Of a stretch of 64,000 nt of DNA, positions 9,159-18,701 are shown piece after piece. The notes beneath the pieces were generated by a model. That model made no database searches. It was not told where the DNA came from and saw nothing but the letters and a program-made list of their open reading frames with translations. Both the position numbers and the translations under genes were made by a program. Positions within the stretch are counted from its first letter, which is position 1. Each line of letters starts with the position of its first letter. Source of the DNA: Psychrobacter sp. Choline-02u-9 (GTDB lineage Bacteria > Pseudomonadota > Gammaproteobacteria > Pseudomonadales > Moraxellaceae); the NCBI RefSeq assembly GCF_002836505.1, contig NZ_PJBF01000042.1, positions 169,607-233,606 on the forward strand. Reading direction: 5' to 3'.

Positions 9159-9798
9159 GCGTCTGTCCTTAGTAATGGGGCTGGTTGAATACGGACATCG
9201 TTTATTTTTTATCACGCTATAAACGGCTCCGTCTCTCAACAACAGCTGATAAACAGCATTTAATACCTACTATTACAGAGCATTCAATAATCATGCCAGA
9301 GCACTTCGATTAGCTAGGTTTTTGCGTGTTGCCATCAGACATAAAGGTATACCGTATCGGTTCGAGTCACTTATGTACAAAGGTTTTTACGTGAGTATAG
9401 TTAGCGCCACTATTTGCCAAAAATCAGGGTGAACACGATTGTTAACGACAGTGATATCAAAAATTAATGCACCAAAATAGACACTACAGTGCCCCAAGTT
9501 GGATGTTATTGCTGTTTATAAGGGAGGCTGATGGAGTGTTTTAAATCTGCTGTGTTAATGCTTTATTAGCATAAGCGTCAGGTGTGGTAATGGTTATAGA
9601 CCCGCCAGTAAAGGCGCTTGGATAATTAACGAGTGCTGATCTTTATACGGATTTGGCAGCGTACATAAATAACTGGCATAACCATTGCACTGCTTGAAAC
9701 ATTGCTACTTATCATATTTGAATACTGCATTTTTTGAACACTTAGTACCTTTAGTACGTTGTCAGAACCCTGAAGTTAATCATTTGAGGAAGTTGCCT
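9159..9798. other. Divergent regulatory region between nirBD and the nitrate operon
   Basis: This 640-base gap has no convincing gene. It contains a sigma-54 promoter for the plus-strand operon (9674-9689). A possible NtrC half-site TGCACCA (9468-9474) lies about 200 bases upstream of it, with a poor right half. No GG-N10-GC motif was found on the minus strand for nirB. Confidence 0.6.
9674..9689 (+). promoter_or_regulatory. Sigma-54 (RpoN) promoter of the nitrate transporter operon
   Basis: TGGCATAACCATTGCA has the invariant GG (9675-9676) and GC (9687-9688) separated by exactly 10 bases, matching the -24/-12 consensus TGGCAC-N5-TTGCA in all but one clear position. The predicted start is near 9700, leaving a leader of about 100 bases before the transporter ATG. 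It implies control by an NtrC-type enhancer protein, as expected for nitrogen assimilation genes. Confidence 0.72.
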
Positions 9799-11307
9799 AT
9801 GTCATCATCAGCCCCCGTTGCACCTAGTAAAGACAAGCTTAATGTTTTGTCATTTACGGGTAAAAATAAAATCCTTCATTTAGGTTGGATGGCATTTTTC
9901 CTTACCTTTTTTGTATGGTTTAACCATGCACCATTTTTATCAGCGATTGGAGAAACACTCAATCTGAGTAAAGATCAAGTCAAAACGCTACTCATTTTAA
10001 ACGTGGCACTGACTATTCCTGCCCGCGTGATTATCGGGATGCTGACAGACCGTTTTGGCCCTCGTATTGTTTATACCGCCATTTTAGCCATTGGTGCTAT
10101 TCCTTGTTTTACCTTTGCGTTCGCGCAGGATTACAACACCTTGGCACTGTCTCGGTTTTTACTGGGTTTTGTGGGTGCAGGTTTTGTGGTGGGTATCCGT
10201 TTGATGAGCGATTGGTTTCCAACCAATGAATTGGGAACAGCTGAGGGCATTTATGGGGGGTGGGGTAATTTCGGCTCAGCAGCAGCGGCACTGTTATTGC
10301 CGACTATCGCGATTGGTGCCGCAGCAGTGTTCGGTGGTGATGAAGGTTGGCGTTATGCAACAGCCACGTCAGGAGTTGTGATGGCGATTTATAGCATCAT
10401 TTTTTATAAGATGGCGCGTAATACACCCAAAGGAGCTACTTATTTTAAACCCAAAAAATCAGGTGCCATGATGGTGACGTCATCAGGTGATTTTTGGTTA
10501 ATGATGGTTTTTAAACTGCCTATGTATTTGGCATTGGCCCTATTGGCGTGGAAACTATCACCTGATGGTGTGAGCTTGCTGAGCCAGTCTAGTGTCACCA
10601 TGGTCTATATCGGCCTTGCGATACTGTATGTTTACGAGTTCATCAGTAGCTACCGCTTTAATAAAGAGGTTTTCACCACGCCTGTACCAGTGGCGCATCG
10701 TTATGATTTTAAGCAAGTAGGTATTTTAAATATTTTGTATTTTGCTACGTTCGGCTCAGAGCTTGCCGTCGTGTCGATGCTTCCTTTGTTTTACCAAGAA
10801 ACTTTTAGTTTATCGATTGTGATGGCAGGGGTATTGGCATCGAGCTATGCCTTTATGAATCTCATGTCACGCCCAGGTGGCGGTTGGCTCAGTGATAAGT
10901 TTGGTCGCAAAATTACTTTGTTGATTTTGACAGCTGGTTTGGCCATCGGGTATCTATTAATGGGCTTCCTTGACTCAACGTGGCCACTGGCATTGGCATT
11001 GTTAATCACAATGTTTTGCTCATTCTTTGTACAGGCAGGTGAGGGTGCTGTTTTTGCAGTGATTCCTCTGATCAAACGCAGTATGACAGGGCAGTTTGCA
11101 GGGATGACAGGCGCGTATGGCAATGTTGGATCAGTGGTGTATTTAACGGTGTTGAGCCTGGTGTCTTATCAAGTGTTTTTCTTTGTAATTGCCGCGACAG
11201 CAGTGGCTGGATTCTTTGCTTTGTTTCTCTTAAAAGAGCCAGAAGGCATCATTATTGAAGAGATGCCAGATGGCACATTTGCCGAAATACAAGTGAGTCA
11301 TAGATAG
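9799..11307 (+). CDS. Nitrate/nitrite transporter, MFS NarK/NasA family
   Basis: This 502-residue, roughly 12-helix protein imports nitrate (and possibly exports nitrite) across the inner membrane. The nitrate-porter signatures GGWGNFGSAAAALLLP and, in the second half, GMTGAYGNVGSVVYL are visible, with the MFS loop GMLTDRFGPR and an Arg in the helix GFVVGIRLMSDWF. The ATG at 9799 is preferred because AGGA lies eight bases upstream; the open frame extends further but the extension looks non-coding. First gene of an operon with the kinase/phosphatase, FAD oxidoreductase and NasA, behind a sigma-54 promoter. Confidence 0.93.
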   Translation: MSSSAPVAPSKDKLNVLSFTGKNKILHLGWMAFFLTFFVWFNHAPFLSAIGETLNLSKDQVKTLLILNVALTIPARVIIGMLTDRFGPRIVYTAILAIGAIPCFTFAFAQDYNTLALSRFLLGFVGAGFVVGIRLMSDWFPTNELGTAEGIYGGWGNFGSAAAALLLPTIAIGAAAVFGGDEGWRYATATSGVVMAIYSIIFYKMARNTPKGATYFKPKKSGAMMVTSSGDFWLMMVFKLPMYLALALLAWKLSPDGVSLLSQSSVTMVYIGLAILYVYEFISSYRFNKEVFTTPVPVAHRYDFKQVGILNILYFATFGSELAVVSMLPLFYQETFSLSIVMAGVLASSYAFMNLMSRPGGGWLSDKFGRKITLLILTAGLAIGYLLMGFLDSTWPLALALLITMFCSFFVQAGEGAVFAVIPLIKRSMTGQFAGMTGAYGNVGSVVYLTVLSLVSYQVFFFVIAATAVAGFFALFLLKEPEGIIIEEMPDGTFAEIQVSHR

Positions 11308-11323
11308 TACGGGGTGAAGACAG

Positions 11324-13513
11324 ATGACGATAGCACACGCCAATAGAAACAATAGTCAAAATGCGGATGGTGATATGTACCAAAACGCTGATGAGATGGC
11401 GGTTCATTTTAATACAGGCAATCCGTCATCTCTAATAGGCTCAGGTCAGTTTGTTACCAACGATGTCAGCCAGCGCATTGATAGCCACGCTATTGATAAG
11501 ACTGGTGACAGTAAGGATATTGTTGATGCCAGTACTGCATTATGGTGGCTTGATTTTTTCACTATGGCAGGTCGCAAGACTGAAAACCAAGACAGCTTAC
11601 TTATCACCACCTGCTTGCCCTATCAATGCTCAGGTGCAGAATCATCTAATGCTAATCGCTCAATGCCTCATGCAGTATCTCACCCGTCCTCATCAGCCCC
11701 ATTATTGGTGCTGATGGCAGATGGGGTCAGCGCTTGTCAGTTTCCAAAACAGGCAAGTCGACTGGTAGTGAATACCATTGCTCACAAAATCACATTAGGG
11801 TTGACTGCACTGGCACAATCACAAGATGAGACGTCATCCATCAGTTTTGATGATGATCAAGTCGCCACTATCATCAAAACAGCAGTCAACAAAGCCAACG
11901 ATATTCTATATTTTCCTCAATCGTATCAACGGGTACCGCCGTTGTTGTCTACGTTATCAGGCTTGCTCTGTATCGGTGACCGTATTCACCTGTTTCATAC
12001 AGGCGACTCTCGAATATACCGCGTTGGGGTAGATTGTCTGACAGTATTGAGCAAAGATCATCGCGTGCACCGCGGCCAAGACAAAGGAGCGCTTGCTGCA
12101 GCTATCGGCGCAGATAGCCAGTTAGAGCTACAACAATCGGTATTTACCCTTCATCAAAACGAATGTTTGGCCATTATGACAGATGGGGTTTATGAGCATA
12201 TAGAGCCCACAGAGTTGCAATTTGAGCTGTGCAGCAGTGCGACTGATATATTTCAGTTGATGGCCACCACGCACAAATTACCGCTAGGGTTTAACACCAG
12301 TCAAGCCGTGTGCGAGCAAGCCTTTAGTGCAGGCAGTCATGATAATCTAAGCATGGTCATGCTGAGTATGAACACACGATCAGCCCATTTTACTTCTATC
12401 AATGGCTCAAAGGGTATTGGTCATTTTGATGGCATTGACTTTGATAATCTGGATACGGTCATACATGATGTGAATCGCTACCAGCTGCCAACCGATTTAC
12501 AGATAGGCGATCATATTGATGGTTTTACTGTGATTGGTATCATTGCTCGTACGGCTCGCAGTCACGTGTACTGGGTGCAAGATGAATACAATCATGACTT
12601 TGTTCTAAAATCACCCAGTTTAGACTCTGTTGCCGATGGTCACTATCTGCGTGATTTTCTAAAAGAACGTAAAATCGGTTTGAGCCTATCAAAACATCGC
12701 CGCGCAGGAGAGTCGGCTTACAATCAAGCTGATCCCAATCGATTGTCTGTCAATCCTGCATCCAACAATAGTGGTCATAACGTGGGTTCTGGGCTCAGTG
12801 AGTCGGGGCTGCTGCGTTACTATCCAGTACCAGCAAGTACCACATACTTATATCATTTGACTGAATATATCGCCGGTGAGAGTCTACGGGACTTTATGGA
12901 TCGTCATGAGCCTTGTGATGTGTGGCAAACCTTTGATTTACTCACCAAAATTGGCATGGCGGTTCGAGTCATGCATCGCAACTATCTGTTGCATCAAGAC
13001 ATCAAACCCGAAAACATTCTTTTAACCAAATCAGGCGCCGTCAAACTGATTGATTTTGGTTCCGCCAGTTCCTCTATCTTAAAAGACAGCACCCGACCAC
13101 CAAATGGTGATTTGCACTATGCTGCACCAGAATATTACACCGATGCACCAAAAGGCGTGCATTCTGACTTGTTCTCGATTGCAGTGATTGGTTATGAACT
13201 GCTGACGGGGCAATTGCCATTTAATACCCAAACACTAATGATGCCAAACCAAACACTAATGATGCCCGCGCAGCCGCTACGGCAACAGAACGTACCTGAC
13301 ACCAGCCAACAGGCACTCATGCGTGCGCTGCATGTCAATACTAACGCGCGCTATCAAGCCATTGGTGAGTTTTTACAAGATTTTAACCCCGATAATAAGG
13401 CGCACAGCCGCGACCCAGAGCCTCTCATTAAGCGTAACCCTCTACTAGTATGGCATGGCATTTGCTTCATAGAGTTTGTCATCATTTTATTGTTGTTGGC
13501 GTACTTTTCATGA
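11324..13513 (+). CDS. Bifunctional PP2C phosphatase / Ser-Thr protein kinase, membrane anchored
   Basis: One 729-residue chain joins two opposing enzymes. The N-terminal half (about 70-350) is a PP2C phosphatase: MADGVSACQ, HTGDSRIYRV, MTDGVYEH and SHDNLSMVML carry the metal-binding Asp residues. The second half (about 395-680) is a Hanks-type kinase: FVLKSP with the ATP-binding Lys, LHQDIKPENILL (HRD replaced by HQD, catalytic Asp and Asn kept), LIDFG and YAAPEYY. A single hydrophobic helix near residues 705-728 anchors it with the enzyme domains in the cytoplasm. It starts 17 bases after the transporter. Such fusions are known beside nas genes in gammaproteobacteria, but their targets are largely unproven. 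It may modulate nitrate uptake or reduction. Confidence 0.9.
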   Translation: MTIAHANRNNSQNADGDMYQNADEMAVHFNTGNPSSLIGSGQFVTNDVSQRIDSHAIDKTGDSKDIVDASTALWWLDFFTMAGRKTENQDSLLITTCLPYQCSGAESSNANRSMPHAVSHPSSSAPLLVLMADGVSACQFPKQASRLVVNTIAHKITLGLTALAQSQDETSSISFDDDQVATIIKTAVNKANDILYFPQSYQRVPPLLSTLSGLLCIGDRIHLFHTGDSRIYRVGVDCLTVLSKDHRVHRGQDKGALAAAIGADSQLELQQSVFTLHQNECLAIMTDGVYEHIEPTELQFELCSSATDIFQLMATTHKLPLGFNTSQAVCEQAFSAGSHDNLSMVMLSMNTRSAHFTSINGSKGIGHFDGIDFDNLDTVIHDVNRYQLPTDLQIGDHIDGFTVIGIIARTARSHVYWVQDEYNHDFVLKSPSLDSVADGHYLRDFLKERKIGLSLSKHRRAGESAYNQADPNRLSVNPASNNSGHNVGSGLSESGLLRYYPVPASTTYLYHLTEYIAGESLRDFMDRHEPCDVWQTFDLLTKIGMAVRVMHRNYLLHQDIKPENILLTKSGAVKLIDFGSASSSILKDSTRPPNGDLHYAAPEYYTDAPKGVHSDLFSIAVIGYELLTGQLPFNTQTLMMPNQTLMMPAQPLRQQNVPDTSQQALMRALHVNTNARYQAIGEFLQDFNPDNKAHSRDPEPLIKRNPLLVWHGICFIEFVIILLLLAYFS

Positions 13514-13565
13514 CACGCTGTTTTGCATTCAATGCTGCTCCGCGCGGCTAAGGAATTTTCTGTTT

Positions 13566-15044
13566 ATGTCGCTATCTATGTCGCAAGCCTCCACTAGGGT
13601 AGATACTCATACCAACACTCACGCCTTAGCATCAGACCATCAAAAAAACGCTGGCATCGTTATTATCGGAGCGGGCATGGCAGGCAGTCGTTTTGCCATT
13701 GAGCTTGCTCGCACGCAATCAAATGATGACACCGCCCGTTTGCCAATTACGTTAATCAGTAAAGAGCCGCAAGTGGGCTATAACCGCATTATGCTGTCAC
13801 CAGTATTGGCTGGCGACACAGCGTTTGAAGATACTTATTTATATGACAACTCAGAGTATGAGCAGCTGGGTATTACCGTGCTGGCTGGGGTTGCAGTAGA
13901 GACAATAGATACTAAGTGCCAGTGTATTGAGCTAGATGATGGGCAAACACTCAACTATGCCAAGTTAATAATGGCCACAGGATCAACTGCTCGAGTCATT
14001 CCGTTCCCCAATCACACGGCTAAGGGCGTGCATGTGTTTCGAGACCTTGCCGATGTGACCGCTCTGATGGACTATGCCCGCCAAGGAAAAACGGGTTTGG
14101 TGATTGGCGGTGGCGTACTGGGATTGGAGGCTGCCTGCGCGTTAGCGGCACAGGGCGCGAGTATGACGGTCATTCATATGGATGGTTATGTCCTCAATCG
14201 TCAATTAGACCTGCCAGCCGCCGAACTTTTGCAAGCCGAGCTCCGCCGCCGAGGGGTTTGTCTCGCGGTTTCTGCACACACTGAAGCCATTGAGATGAAT
14301 GACGCAGGAGAAGTATGCGGACTATCTTTAAAAGACGGGCGCATGCTAGCGGCCGATTTTATCGTGATGGCAGTGGGTGTGATACCCAATACAGCGCTTG
14401 CTAAGCAAAGCGGACTCGAGGTTAATCGCGGTATTGTGGTCGATGATTTTATGCATACCAGTTGTCCCAATGTTTATGCGATTGGTGAGTGTATAGAGCG
14501 AGAGGGCGAGCTATTTGGAATGGTGGCGCCGGTCAATCAACAAGTAGATACGTTGGTCACGGTTTTAAAAGATGCTTTGATAAAAAACGATACAAATGTG
14601 ATAGACAATAAAACTGCCGTACCAGATCACTGGGTTTCTTTTGTGAGCAAACCGTTGTCATTAAAATTAAAAGTATCTGGTATGTCGGCATTTTCTGCAG
14701 GGCAAATCGCTTTTGATGACGAAGCCGCTGATACTGTTGAAACCCTCGTATATCGTCAGCCTGAATTAAACCATTATCATTGTCTGTACCTCAAAGAAAA
14801 CAAACTCATTGGTGCTGTGCTTTATGGGGACACCAGCGATGGCAGCTTTTATAGCCAGTTGATTATAGATAACGTTGATATTACGTCCATCAAAGACACA
14901 CTCATATTTGGTGAGGCATATTGTCATTTGGATGAAATCACACTTAACAATTTGCCAACTACGGAAGTAGATATAGAATTTAATGAGACAGACAAGAACG
15001 TCGATCATCATAAAGCGGCTGAACTGTTAGAGGATGCATTATGA
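13566..15044 (+). CDS. NAD(P)/FAD-dependent oxidoreductase subunit of assimilatory nitrate reductase
   Basis: The 492-residue flavoprotein resembles the N-terminal module of NirB and the NADH-oxidising partner (NasB-like) of NasA. It has a FAD-binding IVIIGAGMAGSRFAIEL near residue 30, an NAD-binding GLVIGGGVLGLEAACAL near residue 175, and a second FAD motif VYAIGECIERE. No BFD-type cysteine cluster follows, so electrons probably pass on to NasA's own C-terminal [2Fe-2S] domain. The ATG at 13566 is chosen because AAGGA precedes it by 11 bases; 13578 is an alternative. Its stop overlaps the nasA start (ATGA), which shows translational coupling. Confidence 0.85.
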   Translation: MSLSMSQASTRVDTHTNTHALASDHQKNAGIVIIGAGMAGSRFAIELARTQSNDDTARLPITLISKEPQVGYNRIMLSPVLAGDTAFEDTYLYDNSEYEQLGITVLAGVAVETIDTKCQCIELDDGQTLNYAKLIMATGSTARVIPFPNHTAKGVHVFRDLADVTALMDYARQGKTGLVIGGGVLGLEAACALAAQGASMTVIHMDGYVLNRQLDLPAAELLQAELRRRGVCLAVSAHTEAIEMNDAGEVCGLSLKDGRMLAADFIVMAVGVIPNTALAKQSGLEVNRGIVVDDFMHTSCPNVYAIGECIEREGELFGMVAPVNQQVDTLVTVLKDALIKNDTNVIDNKTAVPDHWVSFVSKPLSLKLKVSGMSAFSAGQIAFDDEAADTVETLVYRQPELNHYHCLYLKENKLIGAVLYGDTSDGSFYSQLIIDNVDITSIKDTLIFGEAYCHLDEITLNNLPTTEVDIEFNETDKNVDHHKAAELLEDAL

Positions 15045-18000
15045 ATGACGCTATTGCCAATGAATCTGCTGCAAGCAAAGTAGTATCAGCTAATAAATCG
15101 AACGGCCTACCTAATAGCGTGCAAAAAGCAACAGACTGCGTCATTGAAACACATGATATAAGTGCTGCCAAAAATATAAAAAAAGCACTGACGTCTTCTG
15201 ATGGCGATTTGATTGATAGCTCGATTGATAGCTCTATCACTACTATCCGCACGACGTGCCCTTATTGCGGAGTGGGATGCGGTGTTTTAGCGAGCGTAAA
15301 TGAGACAGAGGTGCTGAGCGTTAAAGGAGATCCTGAGCATCCGGCTAACTTTGGTAAATTGTGCTCCAAAGGGAGTGCGCTAGCACAAACACTGGGCACT
15401 GCGCGCCGCTTGACCGAGCCATATTATCAAAACAAGCAAGCAGTCATGAAACAGCATCAGCCTATGCAATTGGGTAATGATTTCAATGCTATAGACGTAT
15501 CCGACAAGCCACTTATAAATCAGACAGACTGGGACACCGTTTTAGATGACGTAGCCAGTCGTTTAAATGACACTATCGCTAAACACGGGCGAGACAGCAT
15601 TATGTTTTATGTCTCAGGTCAATTGCTGACTGAAGACTATTACGTGGCTAACAAATTTATAAAAGGGTTTATTGGTAATAATAACATCGACTCCAACTCT
15701 CGGCTGTGTATGTCATCTGCAGTAGCTGGGCACAAACGTGCGTTTGGTGCAGACCTTGTGCCGGGTAATTACGAGGATTTGGAAGCTTGTGATTTATTGG
15801 TACTGGTAGGCTCCAATATGGCGTGGTGCCATCCTATTTTGTTTGGTCGATTTTTAGCAGCCAAAAAAGCCAATCCTAATAAAAAACTGATTGTAATAGA
15901 CCCGCGCCGTACGGACTCTTGTGAATTTGCTGATTTGCATTTACCAATTGCTGCGGGTACGGATACACATTTATATAATGGGTTGCTGCATTACCTAGAT
16001 CAGCAGGGTTGCCAAGATGATGAATATGTTAACCAAAGCTTGGGCGTTGATGATGCGGTGAATGCTGCCAAAGCATGGAGCATTGACAAAGTTGCACACG
16101 CCTGCCAAGTGTCGGCAGATAGTATCCGCCAGTTCTATGAATGCGTTGCCGCCACTGATAAAACAGTCACTGCCTTTAGTATGGGCGTTAATCAATCACA
16201 AAGCGGAACCGATAAGGTCAATGCTATTACCAATACCCATTTGTTCACGGGGCGTGTGGGCAAAGTAGGGGCCAGTCCGTTTTCACTTACTGGACAGCCT
16301 AATGCAATGGGTGGACGAGAAGTCGGCGCCCTTGCAAATCTGTTGGCGGCGCATTTAGAACTAGACAATGCCGATCATCGTCAGCTTGTGGCAGACTTTT
16401 GGCAGTCGCCTCAACCTATCTCCCCAAACGTGGGTGTCAAAGCCTGCGATGCTGCCGCTGCCATATTGGATGGTCGTATCAAGGCCATTTGGATTATGGC
16501 CACCAACCCTGTGGTCAGCTTGCCAGATGCGGATAATTTTCGTCAAGCGCTTGCTGCATGTGATTTGGTAATTGTCTCTGATTGCTCGGTAGACAGTGAT
16601 ACGGTAAAGTGTGCCGACATTGTACTGCCTGCTCAAGGGTGGGGTGAAAAATCTGGAACGGTCACCAATTCTGAACGGCGTATCTCTCGGCAGCGGACAT
16701 TAATGCCTGCAGCAGGGCTTGCCAAACCAGATTGGTGGATACTGTCTCAAGTTGCCACACGAATGGGATTAACGGGGTTTGATTACCAACATCCTAGCGA
16801 GATATTTAATGAGCATGTGGCATTGACCGCTGATGGTAATACGCATAGCCACAGAACATCTCACTCTAATAAGAATTACCCTCGTTATCTGAACCTTAGC
16901 AAAGACTTGTCTGCTTTAATGACAGATGAGGTACCAGCCGATAAACCTGCTCAACAATATATTAGCCAGCATATTAACCAGAACGGCAATCAAATACATC
17001 AGCCAATCGTACTCAGTCAGCAAGCATACGAAGAGATGCTACCGTTTCAATGGGGTGGCACGCGTATCTCTATGATTGATAAGATAAAACCTTTAGAAAA
17101 CGAGATTATTAATTCCGCTGCTACTATTACTAAGTCACAGTTAATCGCTATTACACCCTCTAATGAAGCGAGCGTAGCTAATGTGCATCGATATCAAAGC
17201 AGGCAAAAACCCCAACTGATTGTTGATAATCGAACACCCTCTAAACACGAGGTTGAGTATGATACTCAATCTGAAAACGAAGTGTTTCATGTACGCCTGA
17301 TTACTGGCAGGCTGCGTGATCAATGGCACACCATGACTCGCACTGGCCTTGCATCGCAGTTAAATCAACATCAGCCAGTACCGACACTGACCATACATCC
17401 TAATGATGCACGGCAGCTAGGTGTTCAAGACAATGATTTTGTGCAACTGCATCGTAGGTATGAAAACTACGGAAAGTATGAAAGTTATGAGAACGGCGTG
17501 ACCAATAATGGCATAGTCATTGATATCGCGATGAGTACGGCTAGGGATGGCAACGAGCCCGCAAGTACCGTAATGGCGCAAGTTGCCATTAGCGATACGT
17601 TGCGCGTTGGTGATGCGTTTATGCCCATGCATTGGAGCAATGCTTTTGCTAGCTTTGCTCGGGTAGGTCCCCTTATTCCAACAGTCGTCGATCCACATTC
17701 AGGGCAGCCAGAGCTCAAAAATTCGGCGATCAGTGTCACGTCCGTTCCTATGCAATCATTTGGCAAGATTTTGGTGCATCCTGAGTGGCAAGACGCCGTT
17801 ATAGTGCAACTACGTACTATTTTGGCCAATTTTTCTGCGCAATCGTCAGAGAAAGAATTGTCTGAAACAAAATGCGAAGCACATTCGAATAATATTTTGC
17901 CAGAGGCATTACCTGCACTTACTTGGAGTTTGAGTCATCAAAATAACAGTGTCTTGATAAATCTCGCTAGCCCGATGGTGGAGGCTAGCAGTACCTTAGC

Positions 18001-18544
18001 GTGCCCCGAGTTTTGGCAGCAGTTTATGGCCTCTATGCAATCATTATCACAGCCAAACTGTCAAGAGCGTGTCATGCATACGGCGTTTACGGTCGATAAT
18101 GTACAGAATCAATTGCGTTTTATTGTGACGCAATCTGCGCCTGAGACGGACTCAAATAACGCTGCCATAAATAGTGGGTCATCTGATGATGAGAGACCCA
18201 GCACACAACTGATTATGGCTATTTATGTTGCTCCAACGCAAAAGCAATTACCGAGTGTACGTTGGCTCGATAGCTGCTTTACGGATACTAGTCAAATACC
18301 TGTTAATCAACGATATAAATGGTTGCTAGCGGGGCGGCCTGCCAGCGGCTATGTTGATCCAGGACCTTTAGTGTGCTCATGTATGTCAGTTGGAAAAAAT
18401 ACCATTCTCAACGCTATCACACAGCATGGTTGTATTAGTGCGACGGCAGTGGGTAAGCAGTGCCGAGCAGGTACCAATTGTGGCTCTTGCGTGGGGCAAA
18501 TTAACGCATTAATCGCAGAATGCGGCCCATTGGCACAAGCTTAA
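15041..18544 (+). CDS. nasA: Assimilatory nitrate reductase catalytic subunit NasA
   Basis: This cytoplasmic molybdopterin enzyme reduces nitrate to nitrite. The [4Fe-4S] ligands are CPYCGVGC (C73, C76, C80) plus C108 in GKLCSKG. The Mo-bis-MGD domains follow (GSNMAWCHPI, TGQPNAMGGREVG, ATNPVVSLPD), then the molybdopterin-dinucleotide domain (LITGRLRDQWHTMTRTG). A C-terminal BFD-like [2Fe-2S] domain has VCSC and CRAGTNCGSC. At 1167 residues it is longer than the roughly 900-residue family norm. The excess is a 68-residue N-terminal extension and Asn/Gln/Ser-rich inserts, notably about 600-760. The start overlaps the previous gene's stop. Confidence 0.93.
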   Translation: MNDAIANESAASKVVSANKSNGLPNSVQKATDCVIETHDISAAKNIKKALTSSDGDLIDSSIDSSITTIRTTCPYCGVGCGVLASVNETEVLSVKGDPEHPANFGKLCSKGSALAQTLGTARRLTEPYYQNKQAVMKQHQPMQLGNDFNAIDVSDKPLINQTDWDTVLDDVASRLNDTIAKHGRDSIMFYVSGQLLTEDYYVANKFIKGFIGNNNIDSNSRLCMSSAVAGHKRAFGADLVPGNYEDLEACDLLVLVGSNMAWCHPILFGRFLAAKKANPNKKLIVIDPRRTDSCEFADLHLPIAAGTDTHLYNGLLHYLDQQGCQDDEYVNQSLGVDDAVNAAKAWSIDKVAHACQVSADSIRQFYECVAATDKTVTAFSMGVNQSQSGTDKVNAITNTHLFTGRVGKVGASPFSLTGQPNAMGGREVGALANLLAAHLELDNADHRQLVADFWQSPQPISPNVGVKACDAAAAILDGRIKAIWIMATNPVVSLPDADNFRQALAACDLVIVSDCSVDSDTVKCADIVLPAQGWGEKSGTVTNSERRISRQRTLMPAAGLAKPDWWILSQVATRMGLTGFDYQHPSEIFNEHVALTADGNTHSHRTSHSNKNYPRYLNLSKDLSALMTDEVPADKPAQQYISQHINQNGNQIHQPIVLSQQAYEEMLPFQWGGTRISMIDKIKPLENEIINSAATITKSQLIAITPSNEASVANVHRYQSRQKPQLIVDNRTPSKHEVEYDTQSENEVFHVRLITGRLRDQWHTMTRTGLASQLNQHQPVPTLTIHPNDARQLGVQDNDFVQLHRRYENYGKYESYENGVTNNGIVIDIAMSTARDGNEPASTVMAQVAISDTLRVGDAFMPMHWSNAFASFARVGPLIPTVVDPHSGQPELKNSAISVTSVPMQSFGKILVHPEWQDAVIVQLRTILANFSAQSSEKELSETKCEAHSNNILPEALPALTWSLSHQNNSVLINLASPMVEASSTLACPEFWQQFMASMQSLSQPNCQERVMHTAFTVDNVQNQLRFIVTQSAPETDSNNAAINSGSSDDERPSTQLIMAIYVAPTQKQLPSVRWLDSCFTDTSQIPVNQRYKWLLAGRPASGYVDPGPLVCSCMSVGKNTILNAITQHGCISATAVGKQCRAGTNCGSCVGQINALIAECGPLAQA

Positions 18545-18553
18545 ATGATGTTA

Positions 18554-18569
18554 TGGCACGTCGCTTGCA
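18554..18569 (+). promoter_or_regulatory. Sigma-54 promoter of cobA, full consensus
   Basis: TGGCACGTCGCTTGCA matches the sigma-54 consensus TGGCACG-N4-TTGCA without mismatch; GG and GC are 10 bases apart. It lies just after the nasA stop and about 130 bases before the cobA ATG. It would let siroheme synthesis rise with nitrogen limitation independently of the operon upstream. Confidence 0.85.
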
Positions 18570-18701
18570 GCCTTTTATATGCAATTACTGGTTGAGTGTT
18601 GTGTTATGAACAATAAGCCATTTTAGGGTAGGGGTTTATTGACAACTTTGCTTGTGGTTGCCCATTTTGCTGTATTCACGCTGTTATCAGGAGTCACCAC
18701 C

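Noticed and set aside
9159..9680. Sigma-54 promoter for nirBD on the minus strand
   Set aside because: No pair with GG-N10-GC spacing was found; the closest candidates are off in spacing.
14766..15252. Open frames antisense to the oxidoreductase/NasA junction
   Set aside because: Shadows of two well-supported genes that overlap by ATGA.
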